Positions 7,199 through 14,826 of a stretch of DNA of 58,525 nt are shown here, one piece after another. The first letter of the stretch is position 1. Every line of letters starts with the position of its first letter. The translations under genes and the position numbers were made by a program. Source of the stretch: Actinomycetes bacterium (GTDB lineage: Bacteria > Actinomycetota > Acidimicrobiia > Acidimicrobiales > Palsa-688); the NCBI GenBank assembly GCA_021787365.1, contig JAJYMB010000100.1, forward strand, positions 1-58,525, given 5' to 3'. Under the pieces are notes generated by a model. That model was not told the DNA's origin. It was given only the letters and a program-made list of their open reading frames with translations, and did no database searches.

Positions 7199-8752
7199 TT
7201 AGGCCGGTCCTACGGCGTCCCAGGTCAGCACCAGCCGGCGGGCGGCGCGCGCCTCGTCCGCCCGGCCCACCGGCGTGGCGTGGGGCGCCCCGGCCGCAAC
7301 CTCCGGGCCCTCCCTCGCGATCTCCACGAGGGCGTCGGCCAGGGCGGCGACGGTCTGGGGGCTCTCGGTCTCCGTCGGTTCGATCATGAGCGCTTCGGGC
7401 ACGACCAGGGGGAAGTAGATGGTCGGGGCGTGAAAGCCCTTGTCCAGGAGCCTCTTGCCCACGTCGAGCGCCCGTAGCGCTCCGGCGGCGCCCGGTGCGT
7501 CCTTGGTCGAGACCACGACCTCGTGCATGGCGCGACGGTCGAAGGGCACGGTGTAGGTGCCCCGGAGCCTGGCCAGCAACCAGTTGGCGTTGAGTACGGC
7601 CACTTCCGACACCCGCCGGAGGCCGTCGGAGCCGTTGGAGAGGATGTAGGCCCACGCCCGGACCAGGGCCAGGGCGTTGCCGTGCCAGCCGTGCGTGCGG
7701 CCGATCGAACGAGCCGGGCCGTCCCAATAGAACGTCCCGTCGTCGGCGCGCGCCACGACCGGGCCGGGCAGGAACTCGGCCAGCCGGGCGGTGACCGCCA
7801 CCGGCCCCGCCCCTGGGCCGCCCCCGCCATGGGGCACGGCGAAGGTCTTGTGCAAGTTGAGGTGGACTATGTCGAAGCCCATGGCCGCCGGCTTCGTCAC
7901 CCCCATGATGGCGTTGAGGTTGGCGCCGTCGTAGTAGAGGAGCCCGCCGGCGTCGTGGACCAAACCGGCAACCTCGGCGATGTGCTCCTCGAAGAGCCCC
8001 AACGTGTTGGGGTTGGTGAGCATGATCCCGGCCACGTCCGGGCTCAGGTGCCGGCGCACGGCCTCTGGCGACACGAGGCCGCGCTCGTCGGAGGGCACGC
8101 TCACCGTCTCGTACCCGGCCAGGCTCACCGACGCAGGGTTGGTCCCGTGCGCCGAGTCGGGGATCAGGATCTTGCCGGGCGACCGGCCCTGGGAGCGGTG
8201 CCAGGCCCGCATGATGAGGAGCCCTGTCAGTTCGCCGGCGGCTCCCGCCGGCGGTTGTAGGGTCGCGGCGTCCATCCCGGTGACCCGGCACAGCGCGTCC
8301 GCCAAGGACCAGAGGAGCGCCAGCCACCCCTGCGCATGGCTCGCAGGCGTCGCCGGGTGCACGTTGGTGAACCCCGGGAGGGCGGCGGCCTCGTCGCAGA
8401 GCTTCGGGTTGTACTTCATGGTGCACGACCCGAGGGGGTAGGCACCGAGGTCCACCGAGTACTGCCGGTGCGAGAGGCGGGTCAGGTGGGCGACGAGGTC
8501 GCGTTCGGAAACCTCGGCGAGCGCCGGCGGCTCTGGGCGCAGCTCTTCAGCGGGGACGAGTTCCTCGGCGCTCCACTCGGGCACGCCCGTGGTGCGGAAG
8601 CTGGCCGAGCGCCTCCCGGGCACGGAGAGCTCGAAGAGGGTCGGCTCCTCGTCGTGACCGAGGAGCGGGGCGGAGGCGGCGCGGCCACCTGGTGCCGGCG
8701 CACGCGCGCTCGGTGCCGGCGCACCCGCCGCCGGCCCCCCGGGCGAGCTCAC
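7199..8752 (-). CDS. gcvPB: Glycine dehydrogenase (decarboxylating) subunit 2
   Basis: This is the C-terminal half of the P-protein, as a separate subunit; with GcvPA it decarboxylates glycine and loads aminomethyl onto lipoyl-GcvH. The PLP lysine is Lys302 in NLHKTF, followed by the glycine-rich PHGGGGPGAGP. YPLGSCTMKYNPK near residue 105 and SAHGTNPASV near 200 are also diagnostic. At 517 residues it is slightly longer than usual because of an Ala/Pro-rich N-terminus (1-32). GTG 8752 overlaps the gcvPA stop as GTGA, so the subunits are translationally coupled. It is the last gene of the gcv/garA block. Confidence 0.95.
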   Translation of the reverse strand: MSSPGGPAAGAPAPSARAPAPGGRAASAPLLGHDEEPTLFELSVPGRRSASFRTTGVPEWSAEELVPAEELRPEPPALAEVSERDLVAHLTRLSHRQYSVDLGAYPLGSCTMKYNPKLCDEAAALPGFTNVHPATPASHAQGWLALLWSLADALCRVTGMDAATLQPPAGAAGELTGLLIMRAWHRSQGRSPGKILIPDSAHGTNPASVSLAGYETVSVPSDERGLVSPEAVRRHLSPDVAGIMLTNPNTLGLFEEHIAEVAGLVHDAGGLLYYDGANLNAIMGVTKPAAMGFDIVHLNLHKTFAVPHGGGGPGAGPVAVTARLAEFLPGPVVARADDGTFYWDGPARSIGRTHGWHGNALALVRAWAYILSNGSDGLRRVSEVAVLNANWLLARLRGTYTVPFDRRAMHEVVVSTKDAPGAAGALRALDVGKRLLDKGFHAPTIYFPLVVPEALMIEPTETESPQTVAALADALVEIAREGPEVAAGAPHATPVGRADEARAARRLVLTWDAVGPA

Positions 8753-10095
8753 GAGAGCACCTTTTCGAGCGCCACTAGGTAGGCGTCCATCTCCGCCCGC
8801 GTCCGCTTCTCGGTCACCGCGACCAGGAGCCCCTGCCTGCCACCCGCTTCCACGGGCAGGCCGGCCAGGAAGCCCTCGTCGGCCATCCGTTCGACGACAG
8901 CCTCGGGAGCGACGGGCAGCGTGACCGCGAACTCGCGCACCACGGGGGCGGCGGCCATGGGCTCCACGCCCGGCAGGCCCAAGATCCCTTCCCGCAGGTA
9001 GCGGGTACCCCGGGCGCAGCGCAGGGCGAGCTCACGCAGGCCCCCCGTGCCGAGCCAGGCGAGCTGCACCATGGCCGTGATCGCGACCAGCGTCTGGTTG
9101 GTGCAGATGTTGGACGACGCCTTTTCTCTCCGGATGTCCTGCTCGCGGGCGCGGAGCGTGGTGACGTACGCGGCGCGGCCGGCGCTGTCGACCGTGCGCC
9201 CGACGAGCCGCCCAGGCACGCGGCGCACGTGGTCCTGCGCCACCGCCATCATCCCGAGGTAGGGACCCCCGAACGCCATAGGTGTCCCGAACGGCTGACC
9301 CTCGGCCACGGCCACGTCGGCACCTTGTTGACCAGGGGTGCGCAAGAGGCCCGCCGAAACCGGGTCGAAGGCCACGACCAGAAGTGCCCCCGCCTCGGTC
9401 GCGGCGGCGCGCGCCGCGCCAAGCGGGTCGATGCAGCCTAGGTAGTTGGGCGAAGCGACGACGAGCGCCGCCGGCGGTACGCCTTGGCCGCCCTCGCCCG
9501 GGCCGCCCGCTCGTCCCCAGCGGGTCGTCCCGCCAACGAGCGGCACCTCGACCAACTCGGGGGCGCGCCCGGCCGTGAAAGTCGAGAGCACCCGCCGCCA
9601 CCTCGGGTTGAGGCCTTCGCTGACCCAGACGCTACGGCGTCCCGTAGCCGCCATGGCCAGGTTCACGGCCTCCACCACCGCCGTCGCGCCGTCGTAGACC
9701 GACGCGTTGGCCACGGGCAGGCCGGCCAAGTGGGAGACCAAGGTCTGGTACTCGAACAGCGCTTGCAGGACACCCTGGGCCACTTCCGGCTGGTAGGGAG
9801 TGTAAGAAGTCACGAACTCGCTCCGCCCGGCCAGCGACCGGGTAACAGCGGGGATGTCGTGGTCGTAGGCGCCGCCCCCGGCGAAGCACACGAGGCCGTC
9901 CCCCGCATTTGCCCCTGCCAGCCGGGCCATCTCCGCCGCCACATCGGCCTCCGCCAGGCCAGGGGGTAGGTCGAGGCCACCGGCCAGGCGGAGGGCGGCC
10001 GGCACGGACGAGAACAGCTCTTCGGTGCTCGACAGGCCGAGGTCGGCGAGCATGCGGGCGACCTCTTCCTCGGTGTGGGGGACGAAGTGAGCCAA
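8749..10095 (-). CDS. gcvPA: Glycine dehydrogenase (decarboxylating) subunit 1
   Basis: The N-terminal half of the P-protein, 448 residues, normal for the two-subunit form. The typical start AHFVPHTEEEVARML, then SFTSYTPYQPEVAQG-type sequence (FVTSYTPYQPEVAQG), YDGATAVVEA and REKASSNICTNQTL are all visible. The start is TTG 10095; no ATG or GTG lies between the gcvT stop at 10113 and the conserved N-terminus, so TTG is forced. It sits 17 bp after gcvT and overlaps gcvPB by 4 nt. The split gcvP is unusual among well-studied Actinobacteria, which usually have one long gcvP. Confidence 0.95.
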   Translation of the reverse strand: MAHFVPHTEEEVARMLADLGLSSTEELFSSVPAALRLAGGLDLPPGLAEADVAAEMARLAGANAGDGLVCFAGGGAYDHDIPAVTRSLAGRSEFVTSYTPYQPEVAQGVLQALFEYQTLVSHLAGLPVANASVYDGATAVVEAVNLAMAATGRRSVWVSEGLNPRWRRVLSTFTAGRAPELVEVPLVGGTTRWGRAGGPGEGGQGVPPAALVVASPNYLGCIDPLGAARAAATEAGALLVVAFDPVSAGLLRTPGQQGADVAVAEGQPFGTPMAFGGPYLGMMAVAQDHVRRVPGRLVGRTVDSAGRAAYVTTLRAREQDIRREKASSNICTNQTLVAITAMVQLAWLGTGGLRELALRCARGTRYLREGILGLPGVEPMAAAPVVREFAVTLPVAPEAVVERMADEGFLAGLPVEAGGRQGLLVAVTEKRTRAEMDAYLVALEKVLS

Positions 10096-10112
10096 AGCGG
10101 GCCTACTGGCGC

Positions 10113-11252
10113 CTAGCTCGCGGTCGTGGGGACTGGTGTGCCGGCAACGGACCGCCCGGCCCCGCCGGCGCCGCTCCCTGCCTTGGGCACGAAGGGGAGC
10201 TTGACGACCTTGGCGGGCAGCTCCTGGCCGCGGCCACGGACAAGGACCGTGGTACCTGGGGCCACGCCGACGGGCAGGAAGCACATGCCGATGCCCCGGG
10301 CGAGCACGGGGGAATAGTTGCCGCTGGTCAGCTGGGCGGGCGGCGCCGTCCCGGAGGGAACCGCCTCCCCGAGCGCGACCTCGTAACCCGCGCGCATCGG
10401 CTGGCGGCCCTCCCCGAGCAGTCCGGCCAGCTTCACCCTGGGCCCGGCTGCCCGCTGTTTTTCGAGCGCTGCCAAGCCCCGGAAGCCTCCCGGCTTCCCC
10501 CACGCGAGGACCCAGGAAAGGCCGGCGTCGAGCGGAGTGATGCCCGGCCCCAGCTCGTGGCCGTGGAGGGGGAGGCCCGCCTCCAAGCGGAGCGTGTCCC
10601 TCGCCCCGAGGCCCGCCGGCACAGCCCCGGCCCCCACCAAGGCCTCCCAGAGGCCCACGGCGGCTTCGGCCGGTACGGCGAGCTCCACGCCGTCCTCTCC
10701 GGTGTAACCCGTGGCCGCCACCGTCACCGGCGTGCCGCGCCACGAGAGCCGGGTGACCCGGAAGTGGCCCACGGACGCGGCTTCCGGGAAGGTGACTGCC
10801 AGCACCTGGCGCGCTGCCGGCCCCTGCAGGGCGATAACGGCACGCTCAGCCGTCACGTCCCTCCCCCCGACGGCCCCCAGCACGGAAGCCGTGTTGGAGG
10901 CATTGGGCATGACGTCGAAACGTTCCTCGGCCACCCACCACACGATCAAGTCGTCCACAACCGACCCGTCTTCGCCCAACAAGTGGGTGTACTGGGCGCG
11001 ACCTGGACCGATCTTGCCCAGGTCATTGGTCAAGTTGGACTGCAGGACCCCGAGGGCATCCCGGCCCTCCAGGCGAACGGTCCCCAAATGGCTGACGTCG
11101 AAGACGGCCGCAGCCCGCCGGCAGGCCATGTGCTCCGCGAGCGTGCCCTGGCCGAACTGCAGAGGCATCTCCCAGCCGCCAAACTCCACCATCCTCGCCC
11201 CGTTTGCCCGGTGCCAACTGTGAAGAGGGCTGGCACGCAAGCCGGGGCTCAT
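10113..11252 (-). CDS. gcvT: Aminomethyltransferase (glycine cleavage T protein)
   Basis: GcvT transfers the methylene group from aminomethyl-GcvH to tetrahydrofolate, releasing ammonia. The 379-residue protein has the family landmarks: MVEFGGWEMPLQF, AVFDVSHLGTVRLEG, TNDLGKIGPGRAQYTHLL, GYTGEDGVEL and LGARDTLRLEAGLPLHGHEL. ATG 11252 gives a normal N-terminus. It lies 32 bp downstream of the merR gene and 17 bp upstream of gcvPA, so it belongs to the same transcription unit. A short Gly/Ala-rich tail is unremarkable. Confidence 0.95.
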   Translation of the reverse strand: MSPGLRASPLHSWHRANGARMVEFGGWEMPLQFGQGTLAEHMACRRAAAVFDVSHLGTVRLEGRDALGVLQSNLTNDLGKIGPGRAQYTHLLGEDGSVVDDLIVWWVAEERFDVMPNASNTASVLGAVGGRDVTAERAVIALQGPAARQVLAVTFPEAASVGHFRVTRLSWRGTPVTVAATGYTGEDGVELAVPAEAAVGLWEALVGAGAVPAGLGARDTLRLEAGLPLHGHELGPGITPLDAGLSWVLAWGKPGGFRGLAALEKQRAAGPRVKLAGLLGEGRQPMRAGYEVALGEAVPSGTAPPAQLTSGNYSPVLARGIGMCFLPVGVAPGTTVLVRGRGQELPAKVVKLPFVPKAGSGAGGAGRSVAGTPVPTTAS

Positions 11253-11284
11253 AGCGCCAAGCCTACCGGCGCGCCCCAGCGCGA

Positions 11285-11890
11285 CTATGAGCCGCCAGCA
11301 ACGGCCGCCTCCGTGGCGGCGACAGGCCCCTCGGCGACAGGCCCCTCGGCGACAGGGCCCTCGGCGACTGGGCCGTGGATCTCGGTTATGGCGGCGTCCA
11401 CCTCGGAGACGATCTTGCCCATACCGAGGACGATGCTGAGCACACCCTGGCCCCCGCGAAGCAGGTCGAACAGCTCCTCGCCGGAGTTGGCCAGGACGCT
11501 CTTGTCGTCCGCTATCACCAGGCTGGCACTGGCGACGCTCGTACCCGAACTGCGGAGGCACTCGATCGCCTTGCGCGTCGAGCGCAGCGAAACACCGGCG
11601 TCGAGCAGCTGCTTTATGACCTTGAGCTGGAGCAGGTCCGTGTACGAGTAGACCCGCTGGCTGCCGCTGCCACGCGCGTCGCTGATGGAGGGGCGCAAGA
11701 GGCCCGTCCGCGCCCAGTAGTCGAGCTGGCGGTACGTGATGCCGACGACCCGGCACACTTGCGGCCCCCGGAAGCCCTCGCCCAGACCGGCCGCACCTCT
11801 TCTCTGCGGCCCCGCCTCTCGTGGCGCGGGCCCTTCCGCCGCAACAGCTATTGGCAAGGGGTCCTGCTCAACCGGTCGGTGCCTCTCCAT
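11285..11890 (-). CDS. MerR family transcriptional regulator (Rv1830-like)
   Basis: 201 residues with a MerR-type DNA-binding domain at about 37-110 (CRVVGITYRQLDYWARTGLL, then SGSQRVYSYTDLLQLKVIKQ). The C-terminal half lacks the metal-binding cysteines of MerR and resembles the Rv1830 regulator beside gcvB in mycobacteria. ATG 11890 has GGAGG 5 nt upstream. The C-terminus ends in repeated GPVAE pentapeptides encoded by 15-bp tandem repeats at 11318-11374. A near-perfect palindrome 21 bp upstream (11911-11934) is a likely operator, suggesting autoregulation or control of the downstream gcvT-gcvPA-gcvPB genes. The effector is unknown. Confidence 0.85.
   Translation of the reverse strand: MERHRPVEQDPLPIAVAAEGPAPREAGPQRRGAAGLGEGFRGPQVCRVVGITYRQLDYWARTGLLRPSISDARGSGSQRVYSYTDLLQLKVIKQLLDAGVSLRSTRKAIECLRSSGTSVASASLVIADDKSVLANSGEELFDLLRGGQGVLSIVLGMGKIVSEVDAAITEIHGPVAEGPVAEGPVAEGPVAATEAAVAGGS
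11318..11374. repeat. 15-bp tandem repeats in the 3' end of the merR gene
   Basis: Three near-identical copies of GGCGACAGGCCCCTC start at 11318, 11333 and 11348, with a decayed fourth at 11363. They are in frame and encode repeated Gly-Pro-Val-Ala-Glu units at the C-terminus. Confidence 0.85.
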
Positions 11891-11910
11891 ACGTCCCTCC
11901 TGGCGTGCCA

Positions 11911-11934
11911 ACACTATCGTAGTTACAATAGTGT
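11911..11934. promoter_or_regulatory. Palindromic operator candidate upstream of merR
   Basis: The 24-bp sequence has half-sites ACACTATCGTAG and TTACAATAGTGT, which pair at 10 of 12 positions. It is AT-rich against a GC-rich background and lies 20-44 bp upstream of the merR start. The reverse strand also contains TACGAT, a possible -10 element, inside the palindrome. MerR-family proteins commonly bind such palindromes between promoter elements, so autoregulation is a reasonable inference. Confidence 0.55.
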
Positions 11935-11958
11935 GTCGCCCGCCAGCGGCAATTGCAA

Positions 11959-12014
11959 GTACCTGGGCGCAAGTACCTGGGCGCAAGTACCTGGGCGCAA
12001 GTACCTGGGCGCAA
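11959..12014. repeat. Four perfect 14-bp tandem repeats
   Basis: GTACCTGGGCGCAA occurs four times back to back (11959, 11973, 11987, 12001) in the spacer between the DUF151 gene stop (12041) and merR. The unit is not a multiple of three and no gene crosses it. It lies between the palindrome and the upstream gene, so it could alter spacing in the merR promoter region. Confidence 0.9.
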
Positions 12015-12040
12015 GTAGATGTCGGTCGCGCCGGCCGGGC

Positions 12041-12535
12041 CTACTTACCGAAGTCTTCGGGCCGGATCCCCTCGAGGAACTCGTGGAACTGGGCAACCAG
12101 TTCTTCGCCTTCGGCCGTGTCGGCCTCGTCGCGCTGGGCAATGACGATGCCCTCGGCGTCAAGGAGGGCCTCCTCTGCGTAGATGGTGGCGCCGGCGCGA
12201 AGCGCCAAGGCGATCGCGTCGGACGGGCGGGAGCTCACGACGTAGCTGGTGCCACCCCGGCGTAAGCGCAACTCCGCATAGAAAGTCTGGTCCTTGAGCT
12301 CGGTGATGACCACATGCTCCAGCACTACGCCCAGCTCTGCCAGCATGTCACGCATGAGGTCATGAGTCATGGGCCGCTTGGTTTGCACACCCTGCAAGGC
12401 GCCGGCGATGGCCTCCGCTTCAGGCCGCCCGATGTAGATCGGCAGCGTGCGGTCCCCGGTCGCCTCCTGCAGGAGCAGGATCGGCACGTTGGTCGGAAGC
12501 TCAACTCGAACGGCGGAGAGGTGCATCTCGACCAT
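12041..12535 (-). CDS. Bifunctional nuclease (DUF151) family protein, Rv1829-like
   Basis: 164 residues matching the DUF151 family throughout: NVPILLLQEATGDRTLPIYI, then RPMTHDLMRDMLAELG, FYAELRLRRGG and SRPSDAIALALR. Plant and bacterial homologues have been described as bifunctional (DNase/RNase) nucleases, but the role in Actinobacteria is unclear. The ATG at 12535 and the length are normal. The gene keeps its conserved place between the two merR genes, as in M. tuberculosis Rv1828-Rv1830. An acidic C-terminal tail follows the domain. Confidence 0.9.
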   Translation of the reverse strand: MVEMHLSAVRVELPTNVPILLLQEATGDRTLPIYIGRPEAEAIAGALQGVQTKRPMTHDLMRDMLAELGVVLEHVVITELKDQTFYAELRLRRGGTSYVVSSRPSDAIALALRAGATIYAEEALLDAEGIVIAQRDEADTAEGEELVAQFHEFLEGIRPEDFGK

Positions 12536-12617
12536 GGTTAGAACTTACATCCACGGCGCTGGCAGCCGGCGGCGGGCCGGTGTGCTCGGCCCTTCCCGGG
12601 CGCCTTTTTGGCACGGG

Positions 12618-13769
12618 TTAGCGAAGCTCGGAAAGTGCTTCGCGCAACAGCACGGCGCGCAGTTCGGCGCCGAGCGACGAAAGCTCCTCGACGGCACGAG
12701 AGGCAGCGCGGCGCGCCTCTGGGTTGCGCTGCCTGATGAGCGGCATCACTACCTGCTGCACCACGCCGGCCTCCCGTTCGGCAGCTCCTTTGTAGGCCCT
12801 GAGGTGCCTCGCCTCCACGCCGTGGCGGGCGAACGCCGCCGCCAGCCCCGCGACCACCGCGGCCTCACGTGAGTAGTAGGGCACCCCAGCCATCAGCTTT
12901 GGCGCGATGAGGCCGTAACGCTCCAGATCTTGCACGGTCTCGACGACGACCCCGGCAGTGCGGAGGAGTTCATCGAGGGAGAGTTGCTCCTCCCCGTCGC
13001 CTGCGCCTACCGATCGGCCCAACGCGGCCGGGCCAGCGGCGGAGACAGGCGGCCCCCCGCTCCCCCGCTCGCCCCGCCGGCGCCTCCCCGCTCCCTGTGC
13101 CCTCGGCGCCGCCACCGCCTCCGAGGAGGACATGGCGCGCTGGACAGGTTCAGGATCCCCGACGCCATCTCCCCCCTCTCCCTCGGGGGGTGGCGTCTCG
13201 CGGCTGGCCCCTGGCTCGGGCGTCGAGGGCCCGGAGGTCACCGCCAGGTCCGGAACTGCGGGGCTCGGGCTGGCGTCGGCGGGGCCGCTGGGCGTCGGGG
13301 CACCGGCCGCAGCCGTGCCCACCAGGCTCCCGACACTGCGCCCAGCCCCTCCCGCCCGAGCCCCTCCCGCCCGAGCCTTTTCGGCCCGAGCCTCGCCTGC
13401 CCGAGCCTCGCCTGCCCGAGCCTTTTCGGCCCGAGCCTCGCCCGCAACGGCGCCGCCGTTTCCCTGCAGTTCGCCCGTGGCGCTGCTTGGCTCTCCGGGC
13501 TCCGCTTCGTCCAGAGGGAAGCTCCCCTGCCCCTCGAGCCTGCCCTTGATGACTTTCAACGGCAAGAAGGCATCTCTTTGCTGGCGTAGCACCCACCGGA
13601 GCCGCTCGATGTCCTCCTCGTAAAACTTTCGGTAGCCCGAGGGGGTGCGCTCGGGGTCGACCAATCCCTGGCTCTCCAGGAAGCGGATCTTGGAAATGGT
13701 CACGTCGGGGAACTCGTCTTGGAGGAGCGAGAGCACCTCGCCGATCGACAGGTGGGAACGGCCGGCCAA
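12618..13769 (-). CDS. MerR family regulator, FtsR/Rv1828-like, with repeat-expanded linker
   Basis: 383 residues, against roughly 250 in mycobacterial Rv1828. The N-terminal winged helix is classic ([20 protein letters not shown], then [22 protein letters not shown]). The C-terminal domain ([20 protein letters not shown] to the end) is also conserved. Between them lies about 150 residues of Ala/Gly/Arg/Glu/Pro-rich sequence, partly made of five-residue units encoded by 15-bp repeats. The corynebacterial homologue FtsR activates ftsZ expression, so a cell-division role is plausible. The start is TTG 13769, which directly abuts the garA stop (TAG then TTG). Confidence 0.85.
   Translation of the reverse strand: MAGRSHLSIGEVLSLLQDEFPDVTISKIRFLESQGLVDPERTPSGYRKFYEEDIERLRWVLRQQRDAFLPLKVIKGRLEGQGSFPLDEAEPGEPSSATGELQGNGGAVAGEARAEKARAGEARAGEARAEKARAGGARAGGAGRSVGSLVGTAAAGAPTPSGPADASPSPAVPDLAVTSGPSTPEPGASRETPPPEGEGGDGVGDPEPVQRAMSSSEAVAAPRAQGAGRRRRGERGSGGPPVSAAGPAALGRSVGAGDGEEQLSLDELLRTAGVVVETVQDLERYGLIAPKLMAGVPYYSREAAVVAGLAAAFARHGVEARHLRAYKGAAEREAGVVQQVVMPLIRQRNPEARRAASRAVEELSSLGAELRAVLLREALSELR
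13346..13450. repeat. Seven 15-bp in-frame tandem repeats in the ftsR-like gene
   Basis: Units start at 13346, 13361, 13376, 13391, 13406, 13421 and 13436. Two variants alternate (ending CCCGCCCGAG or CTGCCCGAG, and TTCGGCCCGAG). On the coding strand they give Ala-Arg-Ala-Gly/Glu-x units in the linker of the regulator, so copy-number changes would lengthen the linker without shifting the frame. Confidence 0.85.
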
Positions 13770-14273
13770 CTAGAGCGCCCCCCCGCTCAGGAAAAGCAGC
13801 CGGAACCTTCCGACCTGCAGTTCGTCGCCGCTCGAAAGGGGGGCGTTCTCGATGTTGCGGCGGTTCAAGTAAGTGCCGTTCAACGACCCGACGTCGTGTG
13901 CCCAAAACGTGCCGTCGCTGTGGCTCACCTCTGCATGGCGGCGCGAAACGGTGATGTCGTCCAAGAAAATGTCGCTGTCGGGGTGCCTGCCGATCGTCAC
14001 TATGACCGAGTCCTCGGGGGACAGCACGAAGCGCGAGCCGGCCCCGGGGCCACGCGTCACCACCAAAACCCCTCCCCCGGACGGCACTCCGTGGAGGAGG
14101 TCGCTCGGCTCGAGCTGGAAAGGTTCACGCGCCTCACCCGGTACCACCACCACGGCGGGCAGCGCCGTGGTCGTCGGCTCAGGCTCGGTGCGGGCGCGCT
14201 CCAAGCGCGCCCCGCAGGAGGAGCAGAAGTTCGCCCCCGGGGGGTTGACGTGCCCGCAGCGGTTGCAGTACAA
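13770..14273 (-). CDS. garA: FHA-domain regulator, GarA-like, with N-terminal zinc ribbon
   Basis: 167 residues. The C-terminal FHA domain (about 68-163) has the phosphothreonine-binding residues: GR at 95-96, SRRH at 110-113 and SLNGT at 130-134. Mycobacterial GarA and corynebacterial OdhI inhibit 2-oxoglutarate dehydrogenase and control glutamate metabolism depending on phosphorylation at an N-terminal ETTS motif. Here the N-terminus is instead a zinc ribbon with cysteines at 3, 6, 17 and 20, and a PTTT at 33-36 is the only nearby Thr cluster. TTG 14273 has GAGGG 6 nt upstream, overlapping the gcvH stop. Position next to gcvH and ftsR supports the orthology. Confidence 0.85.
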   Translation of the reverse strand: MYCNRCGHVNPPGANFCSSCGARLERARTEPEPTTTALPAVVVVPGEAREPFQLEPSDLLHGVPSGGGVLVVTRGPGAGSRFVLSPEDSVIVTIGRHPDSDIFLDDITVSRRHAEVSHSDGTFWAHDVGSLNGTYLNRRNIENAPLSSGDELQVGRFRLLFLSGGAL

Positions 14274-14282
14274 GAGCGCCCT

Positions 14283-14663
14283 CTACGCCTCTATGAGCTT
14301 GCGGTACCCTTCGGCACCCATCAGCGAGCCGAACGCTTCGGCCGACGCCGGTTTGATGAGGCAAATCCAGCCCTCACCGTAGGGGTCCTCGTTGACACGC
14401 TGAGGCGAGTCCACCAGCTCGCTATTGACCTCCACTACCGTCCCGTCCAGCGGGGCGAAAACGTCGGACACCGACTTGGTGGACTCTAGCTCGCAGAGCG
14501 GCTGGCCAGCGGACGCAGCTGCGCCGGGCTCGGGCAGCTGCACATAGACGATGTCGCCCAGCGCATCCTGGGCGTAATCGGTTATGCCGACCCGGACGTG
14601 GTCGCCCTCCTGGCGGCACCACTCGTGGTCGGAGCTGTAGCGCAGATCCTCGGGGACGTTCAC
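14283..14663 (-). CDS. gcvH: Glycine cleavage system H protein
   Basis: GcvH carries the aminomethyl group of glycine on a lipoyl arm between the P, T and L proteins. The lipoyl attachment lysine is Lys63 in ELESTKSVSDVF. The surrounding RVGITDYAQDALGDIVYVQLP and the C-terminal EDPYGEGWICLIKP are typical. It has 126 residues and starts with GTG 14663. It is the first gene of the block gcvH-garA-ftsR-DUF151-merR-gcvT-gcvPA-gcvPB, with 9 bp to garA. Confidence 0.95.
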   Translation of the reverse strand: MNVPEDLRYSSDHEWCRQEGDHVRVGITDYAQDALGDIVYVQLPEPGAAASAGQPLCELESTKSVSDVFAPLDGTVVEVNSELVDSPQRVNEDPYGEGWICLIKPASAEAFGSLMGAEGYRKLIEA

Positions 14664-14695
14664 GCGCTTAGACCATACTGTCCTCTGGCCGACCG

Positions 14696-14824
14696 TGCTC
14701 GCTCGCCCGCCCGGGCCCCTGAGCCCGGGCTCCTCCCCGAGGCGGGGGGCCCCAGCCCCACCCGGGGCCGTTTTGCTCGCTCGCCCGCCCGGGCCCCTGA
14801 GCCCGGGCTCCTCCCCGAGGCGGG
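14696..14824. repeat. Two perfect 51-bp direct repeats, each with a GC-rich hairpin
   Basis: Identical copies at 14696-14746 and 14774-14824, separated by 27 bp, fill the space between gcvH and the Nramp-like gene. Each copy contains GCCCGGGC-cccctga-like loop-GCCCGGGC, a self-complementary stem of 8 bp. They may work as a transcription terminator for the Nramp-like gene and/or insulate the gcvH promoter; no T-tract follows. Confidence 0.85.
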
Positions 14825-14826
14825 TG

